Shown piece by piece: positions 6,693-7,152 of a stretch of 7,152 nucleotides of DNA (the first letter of the stretch is position 1; each line of letters begins with the position of its first letter). The position numbers were made by a program, and so were the translations under genes. Source of the DNA: an uncultured Arenimonas sp. (GTDB taxonomy: Bacteria; Pseudomonadota; Gammaproteobacteria; Xanthomonadales; Xanthomonadaceae); assembly GCA_946480565.1 (NCBI GenBank), contig CAMLKR010000120.1:1-7152 (forward strand), in the 5' to 3' direction. The notes below the pieces were generated by a model that saw only the letters and a list, made by a program, of their open reading frames with translations, did no database searches and was not told the origin of the DNA.

Positions 6693-7152
6693 AGGCGTTG
6701 GCGCTGTGGGCGACGGCGGCGGCGAGGCTGCGCGCGGTTTCGTGGGTCAGGTCGGAGACCTGGCCGTCGATGATGTGCACGTTGCGGTGCGCGCGCGCCG
6801 CCAGCTCCGGGTCGTGGGTCACCATCAGGATGGTGGTGCCGCCGGCGTTGATCTCCTCCAGCAGCTCCATCACGCCGCGGGCCATCTGGGAGTCGAGGTT
6901 GCCGGTGGGTTCGTCGGCGAGCAGCAGCTTGGGCGAGCCGGCGAGCGCGCGGGCGATCGCGACGCGCTGCTGCTGGCCGCCGGAGAGTTCGGCCGGGTAG
7001 TGCTTCTGGCGCGAGGCCAGGCCGACCTGGCCCAGTGCCTGCTCGATGCGGCGCTTGCGCTCGGCGGCGTTGAAGCCGCGGTAGCGCAGCGGCACGTCGA
7101 CGTTGTCGAACAGGTTCAGGTCCGGGATCAGGTTGAAGCCCTGGAAGATGAA
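6691..7152 (-). CDS. ABC transporter ATP-binding protein, MacB/LolD type, N-terminus beyond the right edge
   Basis: The C-terminal 153 residues of an ABC ATPase that energises the two permeases from the cytoplasmic side. The frame is open to the window edge and begins within the Q-loop (FIFQGFNLIPDLNLFDNV). The ABC signature LSGGQQQRVAIARAL follows, then Walker B LLLADEP with the catalytic Glu, the D-loop GNLDS, and the H-loop in MVTHDP. Walker A and roughly 85-90 residues must lie outside the window, judged from the usual 220-240 residues of LolD/MacB-type ATPases. A GTG at 7095 is internal and not the start, because the conserved Q-loop lies before it. The short tail after the H-loop has no fused membrane domain, so this is a stand-alone ATPase, unlike E. 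coli MacB. The stop is 11 bases before permease A. A gene upstream, possibly a membrane fusion protein, would be typical but cannot be seen. Confidence 0.95.
   Translation of the reverse strand, partial: FIFQGFNLIPDLNLFDNVDVPLRYRGFNAAERKRRIEQALGQVGLASRQKHYPAELSGGQQQRVAIARALAGSPKLLLADEPTGNLDSQMARGVMELLEEINAGGTTILMVTHDPELAARAHRNVHIIDGQVSDLTHETARSLAAAVAHSANA

Noticed and set aside
3011..7000. A very long open frame (about 1,329 codons) on the + strand, antisense to the regulator, both permeases and the ATPase
   Set aside because: Its translation is a His/Gln/Arg/Ala-rich string without domains, and it lies opposite four well-supported genes. Such antisense frames stay open by chance in GC-rich DNA with strong third-position bias.

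Overview
The window is a GC-rich, gene-dense bacterial chromosome segment. Strong G/C bias at third codon positions, a gammaproteobacterial-type GlmU, and a sigma-54 two-component system beside a MacB/FtsX-type ABC exporter suggest a gammaproteobacterium of the Xanthomonadaceae/Lysobacteraceae kind. This placement is inferred from general sequence character; no 16S or other phylogenetic marker is present.

Layout. On the + strand, bases 1-1334 hold nearly all of glmU, the bifunctional UDP-GlcNAc synthesis enzyme; only its first residues lie off the left edge. A 66-base convergent gap (1335-1400) follows. Everything from 1401 to the right edge is one tightly packed minus-strand gene set. Read in the direction of transcription it is: ABC ATPase (N-terminus cut by the right edge), FtsX/MacB-type permease A, FtsX/MacB-type permease B, sigma-54-dependent response regulator, and sensor histidine kinase. 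The gaps between these genes are 11, 27, 15 and 11 bases, so they almost certainly form one operon. Its promoter is beyond the right edge.

How the genes work together. The ATPase and two different permeases should form a heteromeric type VII (mechanotransmission/MacB/LolCDE-like) ABC complex in the inner membrane. The kinase has two membrane helices joined by only about 7 residues, so it has almost no periplasmic sensing domain. It probably senses within the membrane or through a partner, with the co-encoded ABC complex the obvious candidate. The kinase would phosphorylate the response regulator, which carries REC, AAA+ and Fis-type HTH domains and would activate sigma-54 promoters, possibly that of its own operon. 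The substrate is unknown: antimicrobial peptide or drug efflux, or envelope/lipoprotein traffic, are the plausible classes. No mobile element, CRISPR array, RNA gene or notable repeat was seen.
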